Source: Cerrena zonata
Lineage: Eukaryota > Basidiomycota > Agaricomycetes > Polyporales > Cerrenaceae
Assembly (NCBI GenBank): GCA_038087015.1
Contig: JASBNA010000024.1
Span: 372,001-436,000, forward strand
Length of the DNA stretch: 64,000 nt
Direction of reading: 5' to 3'
The notes beneath the pieces are model-generated. The model ran no database searches. It was not told where the DNA came from and saw only the letters and a program-made list of their open reading frames with translations. The number at the start of each line of letters is the position of its first letter. The stretch's first letter is position 1. Positions 50,518 to 59,218 of the stretch are shown here, one piece after another. The translations under genes and the position numbers were made by a program.

Positions 50518-53250
50518 TTATGGGGGAGGAGCCCCATGCTGAGAAGGTTCGTTCGAGGATACATGGGGTGGGTACTGAGGAGGCAGACGTGATGGTTCTT
50601 GTGACGGAATGGGGTTTGAGGAAGCGTGCCCAGGGTGATGCGGCTGAGAAGTCAGTTGTGACGGTTGTGACGGTTGTGCTTGTGGATATGATATAGTTGG
50701 TGGGGTTGATGCTGGGGAGGTGAGGCCTGGCGGTTTCACTAATGGTGAGGTGCTTCCCACTGGCTCAGTAGAAGGCTTATCCTTCTTTTTATATGGGCCC
50801 CTAGGGACGTGGTCTCTAGTGCTGAACAGTAAGAAACCTGCGTATGATGACTTGATGGTGAAATCACTGTTCAAGTATTGTGGATGAGGCAACGGTTCAC
50901 TCGACATTCTTTTTCTTTTCCCACTGGATGCATCGTCATTATTGTCTGTTTGTTCTTGTTCTCCTTGTTTGGTTAAATTCTGTTGTTGGGAAATGGTTGG
51001 TGAAGGTGATTGACCAACTTGTGGCAGCTGCTGTTGGCTATTTTGCTCATGTAGTTCTTGATCATTAGGTACACCACCACTTTCGTCGATTATTTCAACG
51101 TTTTCTTTTGCATAATTAACTGCCAATTTATTTTCTTTGCCAGTGACACCGTGCTTTCTTCTAATATGACGGGCTAAAGAATCATGACGGGGGTAACTTT
51201 GGACTTTACTACCACTTCTTGAACAGTAAATGCATTTATATATTTTCTTTTTAGTCGCATGAACAAACTCTTGATGTCTTAATAATTCATTTTTACCATA
51301 AAATATCTTAAGGCATGGTTTATTTGAGTTCGGATCACTTAAATGACATTGATGTATTATCGCTGATTTTCTATTTTGTTTTTGATTACCTTCAGCCTCT
51401 AAATTTTTCTCGTGTTCTGATCTAATTATTGTCAATTCTCCTGCTTTTTTCCCTGCTTTATTGGCTTCAGTTTTAGATATTGATGATTGTCGGGATAATT
51501 GTGGCTCTTCAAGTCTTCTCTGTTCGTCATCATAATCTTCATCTTCGCTGGTTGATGTTTCTGAATCTTTTAATATGTATCCTAATCCACTCGAATTGGC
51601 TGAATCTTGCTTCTGTGTAAGCATCGATTTATCTTCAATGAATTCCGATGTTTCTGGGTCAACTCCTTCCTTTGGTTTAACCTCTGGCTTACTTACGATA
51701 AATGTATCAGAATCTTCTGAAGTTGTATTCTTTTTCGTATAGTAAGGTATGGGTTGCCTTGATGGATCTTCGAACTGAATTGAAATTCCACTTTTCAAAC
51801 TTTGTGGTGGATAAGGTAAAGATTGAGGTTTTGATTTTGATTTCGCTTTCTGCAACTTATTTTGATCAGATTCATACGCTCCTTTAGGTTGAAGAGGTTT
51901 TGGCTGTTGAGGTTCTGTATCAACTTGAGCACTGGACACTGGATTTTGCGAGGTATCTATAGGTTGTGATGATAATTCTAAATTTGGATGCTCTTGCTTC
52001 ACCTCTACCGATTTTGAAATATCTCCAGGGTTTTCAGCTAGTCTAGGGGTATTTTTCCTTGGGGTGACTTCTTTAGGAGCCTCTTCTCTGACTGGTTCTT
52101 TTGTTGATTTTACTGGGACTGGATCATTCGGTGTCGGTTCTTTAGTACTAGGTATTGAAGAAGGCAAATTGGAGAGGATCTCAGGGGTTGGTTGAATAGT
52201 TGGTTCGCTCACAGGTTCAGTGACTTGTTGGGAATATATGGGAGGGAGTTGAGGGATATCAGGCTGAAAAGATTGCTGAATAGTTTTAGGTTCTTCCGGT
52301 ATTGGACTATCAAGAGCGGGAGCCTCAGAAGGTATGATTTGAGAATCCATTTGGCTTTCTTCCTCGATAAAGGAATCTGAAGGTAAGACCTCGTGGATAG
52401 TTTTTGGACGGAGTTGTTTTTTAGGGGAAGATTCAGTTTTCCTTTTTTTACGACCAGGACCCGAAGCATTACTACTTTGATTGTGATTATTGTGATTATA
52501 TTTCAAAGTTATATCGATATAAGGTTTAATGTTAATTTTTGATAATTTTCTTTTAATGATATCTGGATCAACACTATGGTAAGAAAAGTTGTAAAAGGGA
52601 TAAGGGAAAGGGTATTGGAAACCTTGGCTCATTGAAGCTTCCATATAATTTTCGGGGGGCTTAACAATTGGACCAAAAGGAGTTTGAGAAACGTCTATAT
52701 CGATTAATTTTAAAAAATGACTTAAATCAGGAATTATATAAACCAAATGATAAACTTCCCAATATTGTAAAGAATAGATTAAATCCACCAAATATTTTGT
52801 TATATGACTCGATAAAGTTAAATTGAAATAAGAAGATGAAAATTTATGTAAATGATTGTAATTATCAATTAAAATTTTTGACAAATGTTCACTTGGATAG
52901 TAAATTTTATCATTTGTTAATTTTTCATTTAATTCAAAGTTAAAATTTGTTCTTGGAATATACGAAGTTAATTCAAATAATGCATTTTCTATAGATATTC
53001 TAGAATTATCATCTAACTCTTTTTCTTCATTTAATAAGTAAAGTAGTTCAAATAATTGACTGGAATAATGATTGATTGATTCTGGTTGATGATTACTTTG
53101 TTTATTGGGAGTAACCTTATGCGGGTTGAGCTTCATCAAGTCATATAGAATAGGATCATCAACCAAGATCTGACCCATATTTTGTTTTGATCGTGGATAC
53201 CCTTCGAGTTTTCTTATTAATGCACCCGGATAAAATTCTTCTTCTGGCAT
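50518..53250 (-). CDS. Rpn4-type C2H2 zinc-finger transcription factor 2
   Basis: This intact 910-residue protein shares its finger pair with the preceding gene: HQCHLSDPNSNKPCLKIFYG then ELLRHQEFVHATKKK, followed by YKCIYCSRSGSKVQ and DSLARHIRRKHGVTGKEN. It also shares the helical region (SLQYWEVYHLVYIIPDLSHF, about 165-190), so the two are paralogues. The middle 450 residues are Pro/Ser/Glu-rich and disordered, with a basic GPGRKKRKTESSPKK near 265-279 that may be a nuclear signal. The C terminus is Pro/Gln/Ser-rich. The finger spacing matches Rpn4 as I recall it. Its start is the ATG at 53250 (MPEEEFYPGALIRKLEGYPR). Either gene could be the functional Rpn4; sequence alone does not decide. 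Confidence 0.78.
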   Translation of the reverse strand: MPEEEFYPGALIRKLEGYPRSKQNMGQILVDDPILYDLMKLNPHKVTPNKQSNHQPESINHYSSQLFELLYLLNEEKELDDNSRISIENALFELTSYIPRTNFNFELNEKLTNDKIYYPSEHLSKILIDNYNHLHKFSSSYFNLTLSSHITKYLVDLIYSLQYWEVYHLVYIIPDLSHFLKLIDIDVSQTPFGPIVKPPENYMEASMSQGFQYPFPYPFYNFSYHSVDPDIIKRKLSKINIKPYIDITLKYNHNNHNQSSNASGPGRKKRKTESSPKKQLRPKTIHEVLPSDSFIEEESQMDSQIIPSEAPALDSPIPEEPKTIQQSFQPDIPQLPPIYSQQVTEPVSEPTIQPTPEILSNLPSSIPSTKEPTPNDPVPVKSTKEPVREEAPKEVTPRKNTPRLAENPGDISKSVEVKQEHPNLELSSQPIDTSQNPVSSAQVDTEPQQPKPLQPKGAYESDQNKLQKAKSKSKPQSLPYPPQSLKSGISIQFEDPSRQPIPYYTKKNTTSEDSDTFIVSKPEVKPKEGVDPETSEFIEDKSMLTQKQDSANSSGLGYILKDSETSTSEDEDYDDEQRRLEEPQLSRQSSISKTEANKAGKKAGELTIIRSEHEKNLEAEGNQKQNRKSAIIHQCHLSDPNSNKPCLKIFYGKNELLRHQEFVHATKKKIYKCIYCSRSGSKVQSYPRHDSLARHIRRKHGVTGKENKLAVNYAKENVEIIDESGGVPNDQELHEQNSQQQLPQVGQSPSPTISQQQNLTKQGEQEQTDNNDDASSGKRKRMSSEPLPHPQYLNSDFTIKSSYAGFLLFSTRDHVPRGPYKKKDKPSTEPVGSTSPLVKPPGLTSPASTPPTISYPQAQPSQPSQLTSQPHHPGHASSNPIPSQEPSRLPPQYPPHVSSNEPSQHGAPPP

Positions 53251-53773
53251 CTTGACAAAACGCTATGCACACAGCTGAGAATAATGGCAATTTCAAACGA
53301 TTCTATATTTCTAATAAGTCTTCTTTCAGTACAATAAGGCCACTTTTCTTCAACAAAAAAGGGATTCCAAGGGCCTAGTAATTTTTGCAAACTTCTTTAC
53401 CAGAAACTTTAATCAAAAAAAATGCAAACAAAGCCAAAAACGGAAAGATAAGACTAGCAGCAGCAGGACACCCAATGACCTCCCTTATTATTTGCAATTT
53501 ACCAAAGCTAGTCAAAGTATATACTTGTAAAAATGACTTTTTTAACAATTAAAAATTTGTCTACGCTATCGTTTTATTTCTCTCAACTTTTTTTTCCTGC
53601 CTGAGTAACCTGCTTTTTCGTCGTTTTCAAAATAAACTGCAACATTTTTTTTCTGCAACAAAAAAGTTGTAAACGGCAGCAAAAAAGGTCAGTTTTCGGT
53701 ATGCGCACTCTTGTCGCAGCCATTTTACTACGTTATTATGTGATTTCTATTATTTATATTACTTGATTATACA
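53251..53773. other. Promoter of the second zinc-finger gene and TGL1 3' flank
   Basis: The 523-base spacer is A/T-rich, with short homopolymers (T8 near 53589, T8 near 53647). I find no gene or strong binding-site match. Confidence 0.5.
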
Positions 53774-55273
53774 CTAGAATCTGGTGGCACCAGGGTATAT
53801 ATGTCTTTCCAGATCTTGAGAGATGGCGTCGGCTTCGGCTACTGATTCGATATCGTCCAACGTTTTCAAGTAAGTTTTTTCGCTGTTTTCCACGATTGAA
53901 TCTGGTAAAGAATGGCCCAAATAGTGTAAAACATGATTGAATACAACTTTATTAACATCAAACCCCCACAAGTTATCTAAATGCTCATGGTTAGGAACCA
54001 CTTGGCATTTAGTGTATTTTGCAGGTAATTGATTTTTCATAACGTTGATATCAACCAAAGAATCGCAGTCCCCGTATAAAAGATTAATTGGAACTTTTAT
54101 ATTTTGTAGAGGATAACTGATTGGATTTAAGCCGGAGAAATTTGAGTTTGAATCATGGTACATTTGAAAGTTTTTAGACAGGATGATTTGAAACCAATGA
54201 GCCACGGTTTTAACCGAAGTGGTGGAGTATAAATGAGCGTAGGAAGATAATTTTTGAATTTTACTTATATTGATTGATTTCCAATTGAATAGTAAGTAAT
54301 TTGAAATGTCAATAAAAGTGTCGAACAACGGAGGATACATGATCTTCCCCCATAATATGACACTGGGCATCAAGACTTTTCTAGAGAAAAGTAGAAAAAC
54401 AAAATTTGGACTTGATTTTAAGAGTAAATCAAGGAATTTGGAGTATAATCCATGGGGGGTGGTGGCAGGACTTATAGCTATGATTTGGTCAATTTTATCG
54501 TTCAAATCAGGGTTGATTGAAACACTTGCAAATGCTTGGGCAGTACCTTGACTAAATCCAATATAAGTTAATTTTTCTGCTTTTGTCGTATTTAAAATAT
54601 AATTTATTGTATTCGGTATATCAAATAAAGCAAATTCATCGATTGAAAAATCCCAAAATTTTTCTGAATTTAATTTATAATACAAATGTTTTTGACTATA
54701 CTTATTACCTCTATTATTTCCTAACCAAACATCGTAGCCCAAATCGTATAGTATAAATGGTAAATTCGAATGTTTATCCAACATTGTAACCCAAATTTCA
54801 CTATTCATTAGTAATCCATGGTGTAAATAAATCACTCGACCACCTTTATTGGCTTGTCCATTTTTCAATATTCTTTGAATAGTTAAGAAATAGCCATCAT
54901 CAGTACGCACAATTTCATTTTCAACATCGTATCCAAATAATTGGCACATTTCTTGTATACTGGATGAGTTTAATAAATCAGTCATCAATTCATATTTTTC
55001 TCTAGTTAATTCTGGATGGGAACTAGAATCCAAATATCTATACTTCACTTCTTGAACATTGCTTGATGAGGTCACCGTTGAACTAATTAAGTCAATTGGA
55101 TTAGATGTAAATTTGTATATCTGCTGAATTGTATTAGTACAGAGATTAATTATCGGGCTCGGTAATATCCCTGTAATCACCGAGATGAGATACTCTATCC
55201 ATGTCAATAAGAACGATATGATAATTATTGGCCACTCAAGTATTGAGAGCCTACCGAGAAGTGGGATATACAT
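53774..55273 (-). CDS. TGL1: Steryl ester hydrolase Tgl1
   Basis: Tgl1 is an acid-lipase-family steryl ester hydrolase of lipid droplets that mobilises stored sterols. I place the start at 55273 (MYIPLLGRLSILEWPIIIIS), which aligns with the S. cerevisiae start; a longer frame to 55480 has an ATG but reads through promoter-like sequence. The N-terminal hydrophobic segment (about 12-38) is the lipid-droplet/membrane anchor. The core follows the family closely: YLHHGLLMNSEIWV, YDLGYDVWLGNNRGNKYS, FWDFSIDEFALFDIPNTI, and the nucleophile in YIGFSQGTAQAF (Ser241). The Asp is in LLYGDCDSLVD and the His in NHEHLDNLWG. At 499 residues it is a little shorter than the 548 of S. cerevisiae, mainly at the C terminus. 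Intact frame. Confidence 0.95.
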   Translation of the reverse strand: MYIPLLGRLSILEWPIIIISFLLTWIEYLISVITGILPSPIINLCTNTIQQIYKFTSNPIDLISSTVTSSSNVQEVKYRYLDSSSHPELTREKYELMTDLLNSSSIQEMCQLFGYDVENEIVRTDDGYFLTIQRILKNGQANKGGRVIYLHHGLLMNSEIWVTMLDKHSNLPFILYDLGYDVWLGNNRGNKYSQKHLYYKLNSEKFWDFSIDEFALFDIPNTINYILNTTKAEKLTYIGFSQGTAQAFASVSINPDLNDKIDQIIAISPATTPHGLYSKFLDLLLKSSPNFVFLLFSRKVLMPSVILWGKIMYPPLFDTFIDISNYLLFNWKSINISKIQKLSSYAHLYSTTSVKTVAHWFQIILSKNFQMYHDSNSNFSGLNPISYPLQNIKVPINLLYGDCDSLVDINVMKNQLPAKYTKCQVVPNHEHLDNLWGFDVNKVVFNHVLHYLGHSLPDSIVENSEKTYLKTLDDIESVAEADAISQDLERHIYPGATRF

Positions 55274-56154
55274 TATTGTTAGCGAATATTGGGGAAAAGA
55301 GAAATAGGTGATGGTCCTTCTCTTATATATTTGCTGTATTTTGTAGTATTCTCTTTTTTTTTGTTCTGGTTTTTTCCTCTTGAGACGATTTCCCAGCCAC
55401 CAACGGTCCAGCAACAAAACAACAATGTTAGCTCCATAGGGGGAAGAGTCTATTGCATTAGGAAGGAGAAGGCCATACACACATCCTGGTAAAGCATTTC
55501 TGTAACAAACTTTGATAACTCACTGCAAGAGAGTCTCCACTCAGATAATTTACCTACTTTATTGATAATTCACAAACCTTTCATACTTGCAATTGAGCCT
55601 CTCTGCACACTATTGTCAGACACAACCTTATACAACCTGAAGGGGAAGTGATTTTTTGTGTTGCTTTGGAGTGGTTCTCAGAATGAGCTAATTTTATTCA
55701 ACGTTTATAGTATGAGTAGAGTGAGTTAATTTACCTTACCTTAAAAGGACCAACGATCAAATTGATAAGTATATAAAGGAAGATGAATCCAGTTTTTCAT
55801 CTAAACTGATACTATATCACATCCGAATTTATTCTATTTACTATTATGAACTGTTTGCTAGAATGAACCATTCAATATAGCATTTGCAAGAAACTATCCA
55901 ATCACAGATGTTCGGACAATCGGTCGAAAAAGTGCCTAAATTGACCAATATGTTGCCCATTACGGAATGAAGATGGTTTTAGGTTCGTGCACACTATAAT
56001 GGAGCCAAGACCATGGACCTAGAAAGCATTGATGTCAAACACGTCAAGATGGTGAGCTTGGGGTACTTGGAATGGATCAGTCAATTATGGCAGCCGTTGA
56101 AATATCCAGAGTAAGATCTAGAAGACAATCTGGCTAGGCTTTATGGACATAGGT

Positions 56155-56230
56155 TGAATAAAAGGCTCAGAGTATATACGAAAGCTGAATAAAAGGCTGA
56201 TGAATATATACGAAAGCTGAATAAATTGCT
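56155..56230. repeat. Imperfect 31/32-bp tandem repeat, 2.4 copies
   Basis: Both full units begin TGAATAAAAGGCT and end ATATACGAAAGC (56155-56185 and 56186-56217), differing in the middle; a 13-base partial copy follows. It lies about 190-265 bases upstream of the SOD ATG, in the likely promoter. Confidence 0.85.
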
Positions 56231-56354
56231 TACCAACAAAATGTGCCAAACAATAGGCTTCCCGAATAGGTACCGATTGATGGAAAAGATAAAATGGCAT
56301 TTGCAAACCCGATTGTATTTCTTTCTCCCTGCTAGGCATTTGTCATATTATATT

Positions 56355-56365
56355 ATATATATATA
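56355..56365 (+). promoter_or_regulatory. TATA element of the Cu-only SOD gene
   Basis: TATATATATA lies about 55-65 bases upstream of the SOD ATG, just after the AT-rich block TATTATATTA. TATA promoters are typical of inducible yeast genes. Confidence 0.5.
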
Positions 56366-56418
56366 CATGAATACCTTGAAAGGAATTTTTTAGATTCTCT
56401 TTCTTCTGTAGTTTTAAA

Positions 56419-57045
56419 ATGGTTTCTGCAAGACAAATTGTTCAATCTTTAACTTTAGCTTCAGTTGGTTTATCATCAGCTCCAAAAGTTGCTGATTCTC
56501 CTCAAGGAGCTAAATACGTTGCTAAAATTGACAGTGACAAAGTCAAAGGTCAAATTGAATTTTCAACTGCTGCTAATGGCACTGTTCAAGTTGATGTTGA
56601 TTTGAAAGATTTACCTGAACAAGGTGGTCCTTTCTTATATCATATTCATGAAAAAACTGTTCCTTCCGATGGTAATTGTACCGGTACTGCTGCTCATTTC
56701 AATCCTTATGGTGGTAATGAAAATAATACTCAACCTCAAGATAAAGAAGTTGGGGATTTATCCGGTAGACATGGTAAGATTTCTGGTCAATCTTTGAAAA
56801 CTTCTTATATTGACCCTTATCTTTCTTTGAATAAAGATGATGCTGCCTTTTTCGCCAATTTATCAGTTGTTGTACATTTAAACAACACTACTAGAATTGG
56901 TTGTGCTAACATCACCGAAGTTTCCTCTAATTCTACCGACTCTGATGATGTTGCTACAGTAAGTGCTGATTCGGGTGCTTCTGCTTATGGAGTTCATGGT
57001 ATGGTTGCTGGTGCTGCCGCTGCTGGTTTAGCTTTATTAATTTAA
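56419..57045 (+). CDS. SOD5: GPI-anchored extracellular Cu-only superoxide dismutase (SOD4/5/6 type)
   Basis: The 208-residue protein belongs to the fungal extracellular Cu-only superoxide dismutases, which detoxify host or environmental superoxide at the cell surface. The metal-ligand regions are recognisable: LYHIHEKTV, CTGTAAHFNPYGG, DLSGRHGKIS and VVVHLNNTTRIGCANI (a disulfide Cys pair is likely). The DYITLxD-type zinc loop of intracellular Sod1 is absent, as in the Cu-only class. The N terminus is a weak but plausible signal (MVSARQIVQSLTLASVGLSS). A Ser/Thr-rich stretch (170-190) and a hydrophobic end (GMVAGAAAAGLALLI) fit GPI anchoring. The symbol follows the C. albicans family and does not discriminate between SOD4, SOD5 and SOD6. 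It converges with DDR48. Codon choice is biased, suggesting high expression. Confidence 0.87.
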   Translation: MVSARQIVQSLTLASVGLSSAPKVADSPQGAKYVAKIDSDKVKGQIEFSTAANGTVQVDVDLKDLPEQGGPFLYHIHEKTVPSDGNCTGTAAHFNPYGGNENNTQPQDKEVGDLSGRHGKISGQSLKTSYIDPYLSLNKDDAAFFANLSVVVHLNNTTRIGCANITEVSSNSTDSDDVATVSADSGASAYGVHGMVAGAAAAGLALLI

Positions 57046-57245
57046 GTTCTTCTCTGCTCTTTTTTTGTCAAACTGATGGTTACCAAAAAGTATTTAGTTA
57101 TTTAATCAAATTACCTTCTCTTCACGCACATCTGTAATATTCGGGGTTAATGCGCAAAACTTAATCTCGGGATCTACACTTAATCTTCATAAACTATTTT
57201 TATTCAACTAGACATTTTTTGAAATAGAGTAAAAGAATTGAAAGT

Positions 57246-58040
57246 TTAATATCTGTCATTACCACCTCTACCAGAAGAGCCGTAAGAGTCATTACCGCCT
57301 CTACCAGAGGAGCCGTAAGAATCGTTACCACCTCTGCCTGAAGATCCATAAGAATCAGAGTTGGAGGAGCCGTAAGAGTCGTTACCACCTCTACCAGAGG
57401 AACCATAGGAGTTAGAGTTGGAGGAGCCATAAGAGTCGTTACCACCTCTACCGGAGGAGCCGTAAGAGTCATTACCACCTCTGCCTGAAGATCCATAAGA
57501 ATCAGAGTTGGAGGAACCGTAAGAACCAGAACCAGAACCAGAACTATGTTTGTTCAGGGATCCGTATGAATCGGAGTTGGATGATCCATAAGAACCAGAG
57601 TTACCGGAACTGTGTTTGTTCAGAGATCCGTATGAATCGGAGTTGGATGATCCATAAGAACCAGAGTTACCGGAACTGTGTTTGTTCAGAGATCCGTATG
57701 AATCGGAGTTGGATGATCCATAAGAACCAGAGTTACCGGAACTGTGTTTGTTCAGAGATCCATAGGAGTCAGAGTTGGATGAACCATATGAGCCAGAGTT
57801 ACCTGAAGAACCATGTTTGTTCAGGGATCCGTAAGAATCAGAGTTGGATGATCCATAGGAGTCGTTACCACCTCTACCAGAAGAACCATAGGAGTCGTTA
57901 CCACCTCTGCCGGAAGATCCATAGGAGTCAGAGTTAGAAGAACCATAAGAGTCGTTACCTCCTCTACCTGAGGATCCATAAGAGTCGGAGTTGGATGAGT
58001 GTTTATCTTTTTTATCGTCAGAACCGAAACCAAAAACCAT
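57246..58040 (-). CDS. DDR48: Ddr48-type stress protein made of NDSYGSS-like repeats
   Basis: The 264-residue protein starts MVFGFGSDDKKDKHSS and is otherwise almost entirely Ser/Gly/Asn/Asp/Tyr repeats of the type SNSDSYGSS and GRGGNDSYGSS. This composition and the N-terminal MVFGFG are typical of fungal Ddr48, a hydrophilic protein induced by DNA damage, heat, osmotic and oxidative stress; its biochemical role is not settled. A 66-bp (22-residue) tandem unit spans most of 57547-57820, with offsets of 66, 66, 66 and 69 bases. Copy number may vary between strains. The frame is intact despite the repeats. A TATA box (58131-58138) and a CCCCT stress element (58144-58148) sit about 91-108 bases upstream on its strand, as expected for a stress-induced gene. 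It converges with the SOD gene. Confidence 0.9.
   Translation of the reverse strand: MVFGFGSDDKKDKHSSNSDSYGSSGRGGNDSYGSSNSDSYGSSGRGGNDSYGSSGRGGNDSYGSSNSDSYGSLNKHGSSGNSGSYGSSNSDSYGSLNKHSSGNSGSYGSSNSDSYGSLNKHSSGNSGSYGSSNSDSYGSLNKHSSGNSGSYGSSNSDSYGSLNKHSSGSGSGSYGSSNSDSYGSSGRGGNDSYGSSGRGGNDSYGSSNSNSYGSSGRGGNDSYGSSNSDSYGSSGRGGNDSYGSSGRGGNDSYGSSGRGGNDRY
57547..57820 (-). repeat. 66-bp tandem repeat inside DDR48, about four copies
   Basis: The 10-mer TGTTTGTTCA recurs at 57547, 57613, 57679, 57745 and 57814, giving a period of 66 (last interval 69). Each unit encodes 22 residues containing LNKH and NSGS. The central copies are nearly identical, which suggests recent duplication or gene-conversion homogenisation. 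The interval stays a multiple of three, so the frame is preserved. Confidence 0.92.
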
Positions 58041-59218
58041 TTTTATTATATTATTTGAGTAGTATAAATCAATTGAATTGATAAAGAAAATAGTTAAATT
58101 AAAACTCCATTTTGGCAGAAATTGACCTTATATTTATAATAATCCCCTCAGCTCAATTGACAAGCTATACCAACCAATTGCTTGAAATTACCCAAGAGAT
58201 CAAACTTGAATACCATCGAAATTTCAAATCGAGTCTCTTATTCCAGGATATAGACAACAACTGGGTTCAATTACAATCCCGTGGGCATGCACCTTTCGAT
58301 ATCAGGAACCCAGCCCAAGTACTCGAAAATGGGGAATATCCCTTAAACAAAGCTTTACTTGACCTTCACCTTTAGCCAATCCCACTGCCAATTGACCAGT
58401 TGACCAATCCATTGACTCAATTGACCCAATTGGCTTGTTTCATGGTACATTGGACACGGTAAAACCCCAAATGAAAGTAACAAATGGTGGTATCCTTCGA
58501 GGTAAGGTTGCTGAGTTTCATAAACCGAACTGAATTAGTGCTGCAACTTAGTTGAATTTGGTCCGGATAGAACAGGTGTAATTAAGGGGAATTGTGTGAT
58601 CGCATCGGGAATCTTCTGCGTGCTTGAGTTTTGCTCAATTTTCGCCAACGGTGGATTTCGCCAACGGTGAAGTTTTGCAACTGTGGATGACTAAGGTTTG
58701 TGTGGTGGAGAATTGGCTTTATTGGCCCAATGGGCTCAATTGGCCGAATTGGTTTATCCTAAATGGTCAATTGGCTATGGGAGTATGCCCGGCGAAAATT
58801 TCACTTGCTCTAAAAGACCAACTTTAAAGCTTATTCTAACAGGACCCGGACCAAAGCTGTTCGGTTACGTGTAGGGACTATTTCTTCGCTCAGTTCAAAT
58901 TAGATGACTATTTATTATTTTGTATTACTTTAATTGTTTGTTTATTTGTATCGTCTAAAATGCAACTGAAATTTTCGATTGACTGCCCCGATTTTTGATG
59001 ACCACTACTATCCCGACATTGTGGATCTTGAGACTAGGATTCTTTGAATGCGGGTTGGGCTTCTATTAGTTTCTGTAAGCTTCGGTACGTTTGTTGTATT
59101 CATTGACTTACGTTCGGTTTAAAGAATTGTTTCAATTGTTACGAAAAAATGTAGTTTTTTTTACATAATAAGTTTAAATAGGTATTAATATGGATAACTA
59201 TACAAAGAGGGAATGCAA
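58041..59218. other. Long DDR48 promoter and CCT2 3' flank, rich in CCAAT
   Basis: No convincing gene. Besides the TATA/STRE above, at least ten CCAAT/ATTGG words occur between about 58377 and 58775, many as CAATTGG or CCAATTG. An 88-codon frame at 58112-58375 starts only at TTG, so I do not call it. The rest is A/T-rich, with no RNA-gene signals. Confidence 0.6.
58131..58148 (-). promoter_or_regulatory. TATA box and stress element upstream of DDR48
   Basis: On the plus strand TATTTATA (58131-58138) reads TATAAATA on the DDR48 strand, and CCCCT (58144-58148) is the Msn2/4-type STRE. An additional AGGGG is at 58585-58589. TATA lies about 91 bases before the ATG. Whether this yeast uses STRE for stress response is unknown: Msn2/4 signalling has been rewired in some CUG-clade species. 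Confidence 0.5.

Larger units (their letters stand above)
55274..56418. other. Divergent TGL1-SOD spacer
   Basis: No supported gene in this 1.1 kb. It has an imperfect 31/32-bp tandem repeat at 56155-56230 and a TATATATATA run at about 56355-56365, some 55 bases before the SOD ATG at 56419. Short frames on both strands have no similarity. Confidence 0.6.

Noticed and set aside
53774..55480. Longer TGL1 starting at 55480
   Set aside because: The extra 69 residues have no similarity and include a promoter-like sequence; the family start matches 55273.
58112..58375. 88-codon plus-strand frame in the DDR48 promoter
   Set aside because: It starts only at TTG, has no ATG, overlaps the TATA/STRE region and has no recognisable similarity.
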